From NCBI RefSeq assembly GCF_042662625.1, contig NZ_JBHSXH010000011.1:298845-362844 (forward strand): a stretch of 64,000 nucleotides of DNA, read 5' to 3'. Source of the stretch: Halopelagius fulvigenes (lineage in GTDB: Archaea > Halobacteriota > Halobacteria > Halobacteriales > Haloferacaceae). The notes beneath the pieces were generated by a model, which did not search any database, had not been told where the DNA came from, and worked only from the letters and a program-made list of their open reading frames with translations. The number at the start of each line of letters is the position of its first letter. Within the stretch, counting starts at the first letter, position 1. Positions 15,955 through 24,629 of the stretch are shown in pieces. Both the position numbers and the translations under genes were made by a program.

Positions 15955-17295
15955 TTATTCGCCGGCAAGCGCGTCGGCGACGTCCTCGACGGTGTCGAGG
16001 TGGGCCACGACGTCGTAGAGTCTGTCGGCCTCTTCGGCGGGAAGCGCGCGTTCCGCGCACTCGCCGAACTTCGCCCGGAGTTCGCCGGCCGAGAGGGGGT
16101 TGTCGTGCGTCCCCGGCGGGTTCTCCTGTCGGCGTTCGGACGTCCCGTCGGCGGCGACGATTCGGACCGTCGCCTCGTGGGAGTCGTAGTCGAGTCCCTC
16201 GTCCACCTCGAACGCGACGCGTTCGCGCAGGTCCGCGATGGCGGAGTCCTCTATCGCGGGCGACTCGAACGCAGCGAGGTCAACCCTGTCGCGGACGGCG
16301 GCGCAGGCGACGGCGTGTTCCATCGAGAACTTCGCTTCGAGTCCCGAGTCGGGGTCGGGGTAGGTGAGGGCGTCGCCCGCGCCGCCCGCGGCCCGAACCT
16401 CGATACGCTCGATTTCGTCGGGGTCGATGCCCTCCTCCTCGACCAGCGACTCGGTGGCGGCGATGCTCGTGTGTGTGAAGTAACAGCAGGGGTAGGCTTT
16501 GACGTGGATGCCCTCGGTTTCGAGCGCCCACTCGTCGCCGAGTTCGAAGGCCCCCTCTTCGCCGGGTCCGTACAGGTCCCAGAAGCCGCGTTCGCCGCTT
16601 ATCGCCGTCGCGGAGGCGGTGAGGCCGTCGCGGGCGAGGCGGGCGGCGGTGACCCCGGACCGAGAACAGAGCCCTGCGTGCAACGGTTTCGTCATCGACC
16701 CGAAGTTCCGCTTCACCCCGGAGGGCATCGAGGCGGCGACGTTCAGCGCTCGCTCCGTCGTCTCGGCGTCCAAACCGAGGAGGTTGGCCGCCGCCGCCGC
16801 GGCCCCGAACGTCCCGAACGTCGAGGTGGCGTGCCATCCAGCCTCGTAGTGGGCGGGGCTTATCGGCCCCGCGACGGCGCACTCCACCTCGAATCCGGCG
16901 GCGTAGGCGGTTATCAGGTCCCGCCCGTCGGCGTCCGCCTCGGCGGCCAACGCCAACAGGGGCGGGACGAGCGTCACGCTGGGGTGGCCGTCGAGCGCCC
17001 ACGACAGGTCGTCGTAGTCGAGAGCGTGACTGGCCGTCCCGACGCGGAGGGCGGTTTGGGCGGGTTGCTCCGCGGCGTCGATTCCCAACAGCGTCGCCGC
17101 GTCGGCGTCCGTCGGTTCGACGCAGAGCGAACGCGTCGTCGTCTCCCCCGCGCCCTCGACGGTTCCGGCGAGGGTGACGCCGACCGTATCGACGAACGCC
17201 CGAATCACCGTCTCTCGCACCTCCTCGGAGAGGTCGGCGTACTCGACTTCGGCGGCGAACTCGCTCAAGCGTCGCTCGGGCGACTCCGGTGGCAT
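15955..17295 (-). CDS. MmgE/PrpD-family protein (2-methylcitrate dehydratase / cis-aconitate decarboxylase fold)
   Basis: This 446-residue protein shows the MmgE/PrpD family pattern: a helical first domain with HALDYDDLSWALDGHPS (about residues 90-106), GWHATSTFGTFGAAAAAA (about 161-178) and KPLHAGLCSRSG, then the lid domain with YPCCYFTH. The family includes 2-methylcitrate dehydratase and cis-aconitate decarboxylase, which makes itaconate. The ATG at 17295 starts the family's first helix; the longer frame overlaps the divergent iclR gene. It is the first gene of the operon, 106 bases from the divergent iclR start. The presence of a CoA-transferase and MaoC hydratase makes a C5-C7 tricarboxylate or dicarboxylate substrate likely. 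Confidence 0.85.
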   Translation of the reverse strand: MPPESPERRLSEFAAEVEYADLSEEVRETVIRAFVDTVGVTLAGTVEGAGETTTRSLCVEPTDADAATLLGIDAAEQPAQTALRVGTASHALDYDDLSWALDGHPSVTLVPPLLALAAEADADGRDLITAYAAGFEVECAVAGPISPAHYEAGWHATSTFGTFGAAAAAANLLGLDAETTERALNVAASMPSGVKRNFGSMTKPLHAGLCSRSGVTAARLARDGLTASATAISGERGFWDLYGPGEEGAFELGDEWALETEGIHVKAYPCCYFTHTSIAATESLVEEEGIDPDEIERIEVRAAGGAGDALTYPDPDSGLEAKFSMEHAVACAAVRDRVDLAAFESPAIEDSAIADLRERVAFEVDEGLDYDSHEATVRIVAADGTSERRQENPPGTHDNPLSAGELRAKFGECAERALPAEEADRLYDVVAHLDTVEDVADALAGE

Positions 17296-17352
17296 GGTAG
17301 TTACTCCCCCACCTCGCCAGTTAAGCGTTTGGCTCTCCGCCGGCCGCCAGTC

Positions 17353-17369
17353 GTTCGAAGTTATCGAAC
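17353..17369. promoter_or_regulatory. GTTCGA-N5-TCGAAC palindrome in the iclR-1 promoter
   Basis: The perfect 6+6 inverted repeat with spacer agtta lies directly before a TATA-like stretch (AAACTTTAG, 17370-17378) and 33 bases before the iclR start. It also lies between iclR and the divergent PrpD operon. The same palindrome recurs just after the iclR stop codon. It is the likely operator of this IclR protein. Confidence 0.65.
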
Positions 17370-17401
17370 AAACTTTAGTGCGTCCAGGCCTCCCTCCCGC
17401 C

Positions 17402-18175
17402 ATGAGCGAACCAGACGACGCGGGGGAGGTAGACACCGTCCGTTCGGCCCGGACGATGTTCGACATCGTGGAGTGTCTGAAGGTCGGTGGCGGGATGACC
17501 GTCACGGAGGTGACCGCGGAGTTGGACTACGCCAAGAGCACGGTCCACCGGCACCTCCGAACGCTGGAGACGCTGGGGTACGTCGTCCGACAGTCCGACG
17601 GGTACCACGTTGGCCTCCGCTTTTTCGACCTCGGGCAACGGGCACGGGACCGCCAGCCGGGGTACAAGCTCGCCCGCGACAAGGTGGCCGAGATCGCCGA
17701 CGAGACGGCCGAACGCGCCCAGTTCCTCGTCGAAGAGCACGGCGAGGCGGTGTACCTCTGCCGGTCGGTGGGCGAACGCGCGGTCATGACCGACCCCGGA
17801 ATCGGGAGCCGAATCCCCCTCCACTCGACGGCGGCCGGGAAGGCCATCCTCGCCGGACTGTCCGAGGAACGCTTGTTCGAAGTCGTCGAACGGACGGAGT
17901 TCGAACCGATGACGGAGCAGACGATAACCGACTCGGAGGTTCTGTGCGACGAACTCGACGAAATCCGGGAACGCGGCTACAGCTTCAACCGCCAGGAGAA
18001 CATCGAGGGACTCAACGCCGTCGGGGTGCCCGTCTCCGTGGACGAGGAGGTGATCGGCGCGCTCAGCGTCTCCGGCCCCTCCCACCGGCTGAAAGGCGAG
18101 TGGTTCGAAGAGGAGTTGCCGAACCTCCTCCTCGGCGCGGCGAACGAACTCGAACTGAACATCGCGTACTCGTAG
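17402..18175 (+). CDS. IclR-family transcriptional regulator 1
   Basis: This 257-residue protein has an N-terminal winged helix (VTEVTAELDYAKSTVHRHLR, about residues 33-52) and a C-terminal IclR effector domain with HSTAAGKAILA and an ending rich in the family's ENIEGLNAVGVPV motif. The effector domain binds a small acid and controls DNA binding. The start at 17402 lies just behind a TATA box and the GTTCGA palindrome; the longer open frame upstream crosses that promoter. Its position beside the divergent PrpD-led operon and next to the Fe-ADH gene suggests it controls them. It is clearly paralogous to the regulator at 26595. Confidence 0.9.
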   Translation: MSEPDDAGEVDTVRSARTMFDIVECLKVGGGMTVTEVTAELDYAKSTVHRHLRTLETLGYVVRQSDGYHVGLRFFDLGQRARDRQPGYKLARDKVAEIADETAERAQFLVEEHGEAVYLCRSVGERAVMTDPGIGSRIPLHSTAAGKAILAGLSEERLFEVVERTEFEPMTEQTITDSEVLCDELDEIRERGYSFNRQENIEGLNAVGVPVSVDEEVIGALSVSGPSHRLKGEWFEEELPNLLLGAANELELNIAYS

Positions 18176-18177
18176 TC

Positions 18178-18194
18178 GTTCGAAGATATCGAAC
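18178..18194. promoter_or_regulatory. GTTCGA-N5-TCGAAC palindrome after iclR-1
   Basis: The perfect inverted repeat with spacer agata begins three bases after the iclR stop codon, in the gap between iclR and a convergent gene. It is identical to the promoter copy at 17353 except for one spacer base. No gene starts here, so it may act as a second site for DNA looping or for control of an antisense RNA. Confidence 0.55.
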
Positions 18195-18273
18195 AGGGCT
18201 GTAACGATCGTTCGGGCGCGTCGCGGTCGCGGTTCGCGCCTCGCCCCAGAGGAAGGGGCCCTACTGGGGGCGT

Positions 18274-19500
18274 TCACCACGCCCGTTCGAGAATCTCCAG
18301 AATCTCCTCGGCCGTCGGGTCCACTCCCTCGGGGGCGGCGTCCATGAGTCCGTCCGCGCGAATCTCCTCCGCGACGCTCGGGAGGTGGTCGCGTTCGAGG
18401 CCGTCTATCTCCCGCAGGCGGGACGGGAGTTCGAGACTGTCGCGGACGCCGACCACGGCCTCGACGACTGCGTCGGCCACCTCGGCGTCCGTCTTGTCGT
18501 CGGTTCGAACGTCGAACGCCTCCGCCAACAGGTCGCGGCGACCGTCCGCGCGGTCGAAGACGTACCGCAGGACGTGCGGCGTCACGATGCCGTGGACCGT
18601 CCCCTGGTGAGCGTCGTAGTCGTGCGAGAACCCGTGTCCAAAGGCGTGGATGACGGAGGCCTTGTACCGCCCGGGCGTCGAGATGCCGTACTGGACGTTC
18701 ACGACGCCGGAGAGCGTCTCGAACAGTCGTTCGTCGTCCATCGGGTCCTCCCGAATCGTTCCGAGGCCGGACTGCAGGAGTCGGAGGCCGCGGACGGCCG
18801 TCCCGTCGGTGACGGGCGTGGCGTACGGCGAGTACAGCATCTCCACACCCTTGTTGAAGCCGTTCATCGCCGACGGGGCGAGGACAGATGCGGGCGTCGT
18901 GCGGTAGAGGTCGGGGTCGTAAAAGATCGCCGCGGGCATCAGACGGGGGTCGCTGACCGACCCGTTCGGGAGTTCGTGGTCGGGCGCTTCTCCGGGGTCG
19001 AGCGTGAGTTTCACGCCCGCGATGACCGAGAGGTCCGCGCCCGCGAGCGTCGTCGGAACGGCCGCGACGGGCGTCGGCCGGCCGTCCGGTGCGACGGAAA
19101 CGGCTCCCTCCTCGATGGCCGCCTCGGCCGTCTCCTCCGGCGGCGCGTCGTGCAAGAGGAGTGCGCTCATCGTCTTCGCCGTGTCCAGACTGCTGCCGCC
19201 GCCGACGGCGACGAGAGCGTCCACGTCGTTCTCGCGTGCGACGCGCGCGCCCTCGACTGCGGTCCGCAGGTACTTCTCGGGCGTCGTCTCGTCGAACAGT
19301 TCGACCAACGAGTCCCCGAGTCCGTCGCGGACGGGGTCCATCACGCCCGGCGTCGAACCGACGGTGGACCCGGAGACGACCATCGCGCGCGAGAGATTCC
19401 GTCGGGCGAGTTCGTCGCCGAGATCCGCCACGCACCCCTCGCCGCAGAGTATCTTCCCGGGACTGTACTCGAACTCGAACCGCGGGCCGTCGGGGGTCAT
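18274..19500 (-). CDS. Iron-containing alcohol dehydrogenase-family protein with altered metal ligands
   Basis: The 408-residue protein has the Fe-ADH fold, with the NAD(P)-binding AVGGGSSLDTAKT (about residues 98-110). Where iron-dependent members have Asp and His (DALxH), this protein reads MNGFNKGVEML, so two of the four ligands are Asn and Lys. The later histidines (IHAFGHGF and TVHGIVTPHV) remain. Loss of the Asp to Asn is also seen in maleylacetate reductases, which work without metal, and that subfamily is a reasonable guess. A CTTTTATCC TATA box lies about 25 bases before the ATG, with the 22-base element B further upstream. It is convergent with iclR-1 and may be part of its regulon. 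Confidence 0.82.
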   Translation of the reverse strand: MTPDGPRFEFEYSPGKILCGEGCVADLGDELARRNLSRAMVVSGSTVGSTPGVMDPVRDGLGDSLVELFDETTPEKYLRTAVEGARVARENDVDALVAVGGGSSLDTAKTMSALLLHDAPPEETAEAAIEEGAVSVAPDGRPTPVAAVPTTLAGADLSVIAGVKLTLDPGEAPDHELPNGSVSDPRLMPAAIFYDPDLYRTTPASVLAPSAMNGFNKGVEMLYSPYATPVTDGTAVRGLRLLQSGLGTIREDPMDDERLFETLSGVVNVQYGISTPGRYKASVIHAFGHGFSHDYDAHQGTVHGIVTPHVLRYVFDRADGRRDLLAEAFDVRTDDKTDAEVADAVVEAVVGVRDSLELPSRLREIDGLERDHLPSVAEEIRADGLMDAAPEGVDPTAEEILEILERAW

Positions 19501-19580
19501 TGTCCGAGTTACACTCGTCGGCCGGATAAAAGCGCGGAGCGGAGGCTCGTAGCGATAGGTCGCGGGCGGATCGAACGGGC

Positions 19581-19602
19581 GTTACAGTCATAGAAGTGTA
19601 AT
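19581..19602 (+). promoter_or_regulatory. RTTACR-N10-TGTAAY element, site B
   Basis: GTTACA, ten bases, TGTAAT, with internal TAGAAG. It lies about 80 bases upstream of the Fe-ADH start, above that gene's TATA box. The same layout is seen at 3425 and 30164. Confidence 0.4.
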
Positions 19603-19674
19603 CACGTCTATGTTCACGGAAATCGGGCGTCGGTGGCCTCCGAGACGGGGAGTCGAAAGCGAAGCGCCGCGTCC

Positions 19675-20772
19675 TCAGTCGTCGGACGGTTCGGGCGACA
19701 GTTCGCCGGACTCGACCATCGCCTCGAACGGGTGGTCGTCGGCGTCGAACGGCAGGTCCACGCGGCCGCGGCGGCGGACGGACTCGTAGCCCGCGAACAG
19801 AATCTCCGCGGTGTTGAGGCCGAGACGGCCGCTCAGAACCGACTCTCGCCCCTCGTCGAGCGCGTCGAACACCTCCGCGACCGCCCGGTCGTGGAAGTGC
19901 GACCCGAAGCGGTCCGTCTCCGTCCCCGTGCGGTGCAGCGTTTCGGTGCCGACGTCTATCGGTTCGCGTTCGCCGCCGCGTTCGAGTTCGAGCATCGGAC
20001 CGCCCTCGACGTCGATTCGAATGTTCCCCTCGGTGCCGCGGAGGAGGAACGCCGCGTCGACGAAGTCGTCGCCCTTCCCCGAGGAGAGGACGCCGTAGAC
20101 GCCGTTCTCGTACCGCCACTGCGCCCACATCTGGTTCTCCTGGTGGGAGCCGAACCGGAGGTCCTCCTCGCGGTAGTCGAGGGCCGCGATGACCCACTCG
20201 GCGGGGTGTTCGTCGTTGAACATCCCCGCGAGGTCCACCGTGTGCGCGCCGAGGTCGTAGAAGTCACCCCAGCCGATCTCCACGCGCGTCAGGCCGCCGA
20301 TCGTCCCCTCGTCGAGCAGACGCTTCGCCTCCGTGAACGGCGCGCCGAAGCGTCGCTGACGGTTGAACGTGAGTTGCACGTCGCACTCGCGGCACTCCCG
20401 AACCATCTCGCGGGCGTCCGCCAACGCGTCGGCCATGGGCTTCTCGCAGTGAACGGCGCGAACGACGCCGCTTCGCGCGCAATCGACCACCAGGTCGCGG
20501 TGGAGACTCGGCGGGACGCAGACGCTCACCACGTCCGGTTCCACCTCCGCTATCATCCGTTCGTAGTCCTCGTAGACGCCCGCCTCGGGCACGCCGAACG
20601 TCTCCGCGAACGCCTCGGCGTTCTCGCGGACGATGTCCGCGCACGCGACGAGTTCGCAGCGGTCGTCGGTCGCGTACGCCTCTGCGTGTCGATACCCCAT
20701 GGCGAACCCCTCGACTGTCGGATTGCTCGGGTCGGCCCCGGTTCCCACGACGGCGACTGTGTACCTGCTCAT
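19675..20772 (-). CDS. Gfo/Idh/MocA-family NAD(P)-dependent oxidoreductase
   Basis: The 365-residue protein has an N-terminal Rossmann domain (VAVVGTGADPSNPTVEG), the family's CEKPM motif (about residues 121-125 in VHCEKPMAD) and a C-terminal alpha/beta domain. The active-site segment FYDLGAHTVDL has the expected Asp and His. Such enzymes oxidise or reduce sugars, inositols and sugar acids, often with their genes in sugar clusters. The inserted glycine-asparagine-proline-rich nucleotide loop (ADPSNPT) is unusual but seen in several haloarchaeal members. It precedes the convergently placed epimerase gene on the same strand by 149 bases. The substrate is not predictable. Confidence 0.85.
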   Translation of the reverse strand: MSRYTVAVVGTGADPSNPTVEGFAMGYRHAEAYATDDRCELVACADIVRENAEAFAETFGVPEAGVYEDYERMIAEVEPDVVSVCVPPSLHRDLVVDCARSGVVRAVHCEKPMADALADAREMVRECRECDVQLTFNRQRRFGAPFTEAKRLLDEGTIGGLTRVEIGWGDFYDLGAHTVDLAGMFNDEHPAEWVIAALDYREEDLRFGSHQENQMWAQWRYENGVYGVLSSGKGDDFVDAAFLLRGTEGNIRIDVEGGPMLELERGGEREPIDVGTETLHRTGTETDRFGSHFHDRAVAEVFDALDEGRESVLSGRLGLNTAEILFAGYESVRRRGRVDLPFDADDHPFEAMVESGELSPEPSDD

Positions 20773-20921
20773 ATCCGTCTACGTCATGACAGACCCAACA
20801 CATAGTCATTTCGTCTCACACACCGTCTGCGAACGCCCCCACATCCCCAGTCGCGTCCTCGGGACCGTCGAATCGGGTTCACGCCCGACGCTCCAGAGAA
20901 GCGCCGAACGCGCCGGTTCGC

Positions 20922-22121
20922 CTAGACGGCGTCCAACGCCCGCAGGGCCTCGTAACAGGAGTTGACGTGGTGGTAGCCGCTCTTGACCTTCGGCGTCTCG
21001 TCGATGGTCGGGTGGGGTTCGCCGTCGGGCGTGAGGCGTTCGTAGCGGATGCCCAGCGAGTGGTTCGTCGCGTACTCGTCGAGGTAGGCGTGGATGGCGT
21101 CGAACCACTCCCAGTAGCCGTCGTCGCCGGTGGCCGCGCCGAGGCGGGCGGCCGCGCCGAGACCCTCCTCCAGCGCCCACGTGTACTTGTCCTCGACGAT
21201 GGGCGACCCGTCGCGGTCGAACGTGTAGTAGAACCCGCCGCGTTCGTCGTCCCACCCGTCCTCGACGGCCGCCTCGAAGAATCGCTCCGCGCGGTCGAGG
21301 TACCAGTCGGCGTCGTCGTGTTCGTCGAGTTGGACGAGCAGTTTCGACCACTCCAGGAGGTGGCCGGGTTGGTAGCCCCACGGGCGGAACAGGTCGGCCT
21401 TCTGGTCGCGGTTGTACTCCCAATCGACCTCCCAGTCCTCGGTGAAGTGCTCCCAGAGCAAGCCGTCGGCGGCGTCTGCCCTGTCGAGGGCTATCTTCTC
21501 CGCGACGGTCGTCGCGCGTTCGAGGCAGCGTTCGTCGCCGACCGCCTCGTACGCCGCCAGCAACGCCTCGCAGGCGTGCATGTTCGCGTTCTGCCCACGG
21601 TAGGACGGTTCGACCGGTTCCCACTCCGCCGTTCGGTTGCTCGCGTACGCGCCGTGTTCCGGTTCGAAGAACCGGTCGTCCAGGAGGTCCGCCGTCTCGG
21701 TGACGAGGTGTTCGACGTTGCCGATGTCCGCGCGGGCGGCCGTCGCGTACGCGAGGAGGACGAACGCGTGGCCGTAGGTCGCCCGGGTGTCGTCTACGAC
21801 TTCGCGCCCCTCGAACTGCCAGCCGTAGCCGTCGCGTTCCGCGTCGTACGCGACGTTTCGCAGGTACGCGAGGCCGTGTTCGGCGGCCGGTTCGCACCAG
21901 ACCGGACCGTCGAGAAGTTTGCCGACGCTGAACCCGAAGACGAACCGCGCCGTCGGGACGAGGTGTTTCGTTCGCTGGTCGTAGACGGCCCCGTCGACGT
22001 CGCTTACCTGTGCGGTGTAGCCGCCGAAGTGGGCGTCCAGCGAACGCTCTCTGTGGAAGTCGAGGACGCCGAGGGCGTCCCGACGCAACCACGCGGGCGT
22101 TCGGTACGGCGTGTCTGTCAT
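20922..22121 (-). CDS. AGE-family sugar epimerase/isomerase (N-acylglucosamine 2-epimerase fold)
   Basis: This 399-residue protein is an (alpha/alpha)6 barrel of the N-acylglucosamine 2-epimerase family. The conserved barrel segments RGQNANMHACEALLAAYE (about residues 176-193), RPWGYQPGHLLEWSKLL (about 246-262) and the ending GYHHVNSCYEAL are present, with the histidines that serve as acid/base pair. Family members interconvert mannose/fructose, glucose/mannose or N-acetyl sugars, and some relatives are unsaturated-uronate enzymes. It is transcribed towards the Gfo/Idh gene and is divergent from the GH3 gene, which supports sugar catabolism. Confidence 0.85.
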   Translation of the reverse strand: MTDTPYRTPAWLRRDALGVLDFHRERSLDAHFGGYTAQVSDVDGAVYDQRTKHLVPTARFVFGFSVGKLLDGPVWCEPAAEHGLAYLRNVAYDAERDGYGWQFEGREVVDDTRATYGHAFVLLAYATAARADIGNVEHLVTETADLLDDRFFEPEHGAYASNRTAEWEPVEPSYRGQNANMHACEALLAAYEAVGDERCLERATTVAEKIALDRADAADGLLWEHFTEDWEVDWEYNRDQKADLFRPWGYQPGHLLEWSKLLVQLDEHDDADWYLDRAERFFEAAVEDGWDDERGGFYYTFDRDGSPIVEDKYTWALEEGLGAAARLGAATGDDGYWEWFDAIHAYLDEYATNHSLGIRYERLTPDGEPHPTIDETPKVKSGYHHVNSCYEALRALDAV

Positions 22122-22314
22122 AGCGGAACCTCGTCGCCGCGGTCAAAAAAGACACCGCACCGTCGCGGGCCGTGGAAGCTCGTCGCCGTCGGTGGGCGGC
22201 GTCGCGGAGGGAGGGAATACGCGAAGCAGGTCGGAGGTACGCGCAGCCGCGGAGGCGTCAGGAGATGTGGACGGTTCCCAAGAGGTTATGTCGCCGGTCG
22301 AAGATGTGGGACGC

Positions 22315-24549
22315 ATGGACTCGGATACGGAGAACGGCCGGCGGTCCGACGGAGCGCTTCCGGGCGTTTCGGCGGACGACATCGACGAGTTGCTCGCGGA
22401 GATGACGCTTGAAGAGAAGGCCGGGCAACTCGCCGGAACGTACGTCGGAAAGTTGGGCACCGAGAAGACGATGGAGGACGCCGAACGGGAGATAGCCGAG
22501 GACCACATCGGCGCGGTGTCGCCGTTCGGTATCGCCATCACGACGCTCGATGAACCCGAACGGGCCGCTGAGGTGGCGAACCGCCTCCAACGGCACGCAA
22601 TCGAGGAGACGCGCCTCGGCATCCCCCTGTTGATTCCCGTAGACGCCGTGCACGGGCACGCCTACATCAACGGCGCGACCATCTTCCCGCACAACGTCGG
22701 AATGGCCGCGGCGCGCGACACCGAACTCGTCGAACGCGGCGGCGAGGTGACCGGTCTGGAGGCGCGGGCGACGGGCGCGACGCTGAACTACGGCCCGACG
22801 GCGGACGTGGTCCGCGACCAGCGCTGGGGGCGGGTGTTCGAGACGTACGGCGAGAGCCCGTACCTCTGCGGCGAACTCGCCGCCGCGGAGGCGCGCGGCC
22901 TGCGCGGACCCGACGGCGACGACCCGACAATCGCCGCAACGGCGAAGCACTTCCCCGCCTACGGGCAACCCGAACGCGGCGAGGACGCCTCGGTGGTCGA
23001 GATATCCGAATCGACGTTCCGCCGGACGTTCCTCCCGGCGTTCGAGCGAGTATTAGAGGCGGGCGTGGACGTGGTAATGCCGTGTTACAACTCCGTCGAC
23101 GGCGAACCCGCTCACGGGTCCGAGCGTTTCCTGACGGACCTCCTGCGGGGCGAACTCGGCTTCGACGGGTTCGTCACCTCCGACTGGGGCGGCGTGGATC
23201 ACCTCCACGAGGACCACCGCACCTCCGACTCGCGGCGCACCTCCGCGTGGCAGGCGTTCACCGCCGGTCTGGACCTCGTCTCCGTCGGCGGCCCCGACTA
23301 CGCCGCGGAGTTGGTCGAACTCGTCCGCGAGGAGGAGCTATCGGAACGTCGCCTCGACGAGAGCGTTCGACGCGTCCTCGAACTGAAGGCGCGACTCGGC
23401 CTGTTCGAGGACCCCTACGTCGAACCCGACGCCGCGTCGGAGGCGCTTTCGACCGAGGACCACCGCGAGGCGTCGTTGGAGGCGGCCCGCGAGTCGATGA
23501 CGCTCCTGAAGAACGACGGCGTCCTCCCCCTCTCGGAGTCGCTGGACGACGTCCTGGTGACGGGGCCGAACGCCGACGACCTGCACAACCAGTTTGGCGG
23601 GTGGAGCGTCATGGACGACACGGACCTGCAGGGCGTGACCGTCCGCGAGGGCATCGAAGACGTCGTCGGCGAGGAGTCGGTGACGTACCAAGAAGGGGCG
23701 ACTATCACCGAGGACGTCGGCATCGACGCCGCGGCGGACGCCGCCGAGGACGCCGACGCCGCCGTCGTCGTCCTCGGCGAGGACTGGTACATCCACGAGT
23801 TCGGCCCCCAGCAGATCACCCGTCCGACCGGCGAGTTCCCGACGCGGACGCGGTTGGAACTCCCCGAGGCCCAACGGGACCTGCTGGAGGCGGTACAGGA
23901 GACGGGGACGCCGACGGTTCTCGTCCTCGTGTCGGGTCGCCCCCTCTCGATTCCGTGGGCCGACGAGAACGTCCCCGGTATCCTCACGGCCTACTTTCCG
24001 GGGATGGACGGCGGGACGGCGGTGGCCGAGACGCTGTTCGGCCGCCACAACCCGAGCGGTCGCCTCCCCGTCTCCGTCCCGCGGTCCGCGGCGCACCTGC
24101 CGACGCTGTTCGACCACCTGCCGCACCCGACGCCCATCGGCGCGGACGAACACCCCGACTCGTACGACCCCCTCTACCCGTTCGGCCACGGCCTGAGTTA
24201 CACCGACTTCGAGGTGTCGGACCTGACGCTCTCAACCGAGAGCGTCGGCCCCGCGGGGACGGTAACGGCGTCGGTGACCGTCGAGAACGCGGGTGACCGC
24301 GCGGGGAAGCGGTCGGTTGACCTGTTCGTCGAGGACGTGGTCAGTTCGCGCGTCACGCCCGTCCGGGAACACGTCGGGTTCGCCAAGGCGTCGCTGGAAC
24401 CCGGCGAGTCGACCGAGTTGGAGATGACGGTGCCCGTCGAATCCCTCGCCGTCCGCGCCGGCGACTACGAACGGGTCGAACCCGGCGCGTTCGTCTTCTC
24501 CTGTGAGGGCGAGACGGCGACGCTGACCGTCGAACCCGGGCGGCACTGA
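22315..24549 (+). CDS. GH3-family glycoside hydrolase (beta-glucosidase-like)
   Basis: The 744-residue protein carries the three GH3 parts: a TIM-barrel domain, an alpha/beta sandwich domain and a C-terminal fibronectin III-like domain (from about residue 650). The nucleophile is D290 in GFVTSDWGGV, and the substrate-binding KHF is at 211-213. The ATG at 22315 was chosen because the longer frame upstream (to 22111) is Arg-rich and overlaps the divergent epimerase start; an ATG at 22288 is an alternative. It has no signal peptide, so it probably cleaves imported oligosaccharides in the cytoplasm. Beta-glucosidase or beta-xylosidase activity is likely, though GH3 also includes other specificities. 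Confidence 0.85.
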   Translation: MDSDTENGRRSDGALPGVSADDIDELLAEMTLEEKAGQLAGTYVGKLGTEKTMEDAEREIAEDHIGAVSPFGIAITTLDEPERAAEVANRLQRHAIEETRLGIPLLIPVDAVHGHAYINGATIFPHNVGMAAARDTELVERGGEVTGLEARATGATLNYGPTADVVRDQRWGRVFETYGESPYLCGELAAAEARGLRGPDGDDPTIAATAKHFPAYGQPERGEDASVVEISESTFRRTFLPAFERVLEAGVDVVMPCYNSVDGEPAHGSERFLTDLLRGELGFDGFVTSDWGGVDHLHEDHRTSDSRRTSAWQAFTAGLDLVSVGGPDYAAELVELVREEELSERRLDESVRRVLELKARLGLFEDPYVEPDAASEALSTEDHREASLEAARESMTLLKNDGVLPLSESLDDVLVTGPNADDLHNQFGGWSVMDDTDLQGVTVREGIEDVVGEESVTYQEGATITEDVGIDAAADAAEDADAAVVVLGEDWYIHEFGPQQITRPTGEFPTRTRLELPEAQRDLLEAVQETGTPTVLVLVSGRPLSIPWADENVPGILTAYFPGMDGGTAVAETLFGRHNPSGRLPVSVPRSAAHLPTLFDHLPHPTPIGADEHPDSYDPLYPFGHGLSYTDFEVSDLTLSTESVGPAGTVTASVTVENAGDRAGKRSVDLFVEDVVSSRVTPVREHVGFAKASLEPGESTELEMTVPVESLAVRAGDYERVEPGAFVFSCEGETATLTVEPGRH

Positions 24550-24629
24550 GGCGTCGGTCCGCCGCCGGCGGGTCGGGCCGTCTCTTCTGTATCCGAAAAC
24601 GATATGTTATTCAATGTTGACTGTCAGGT

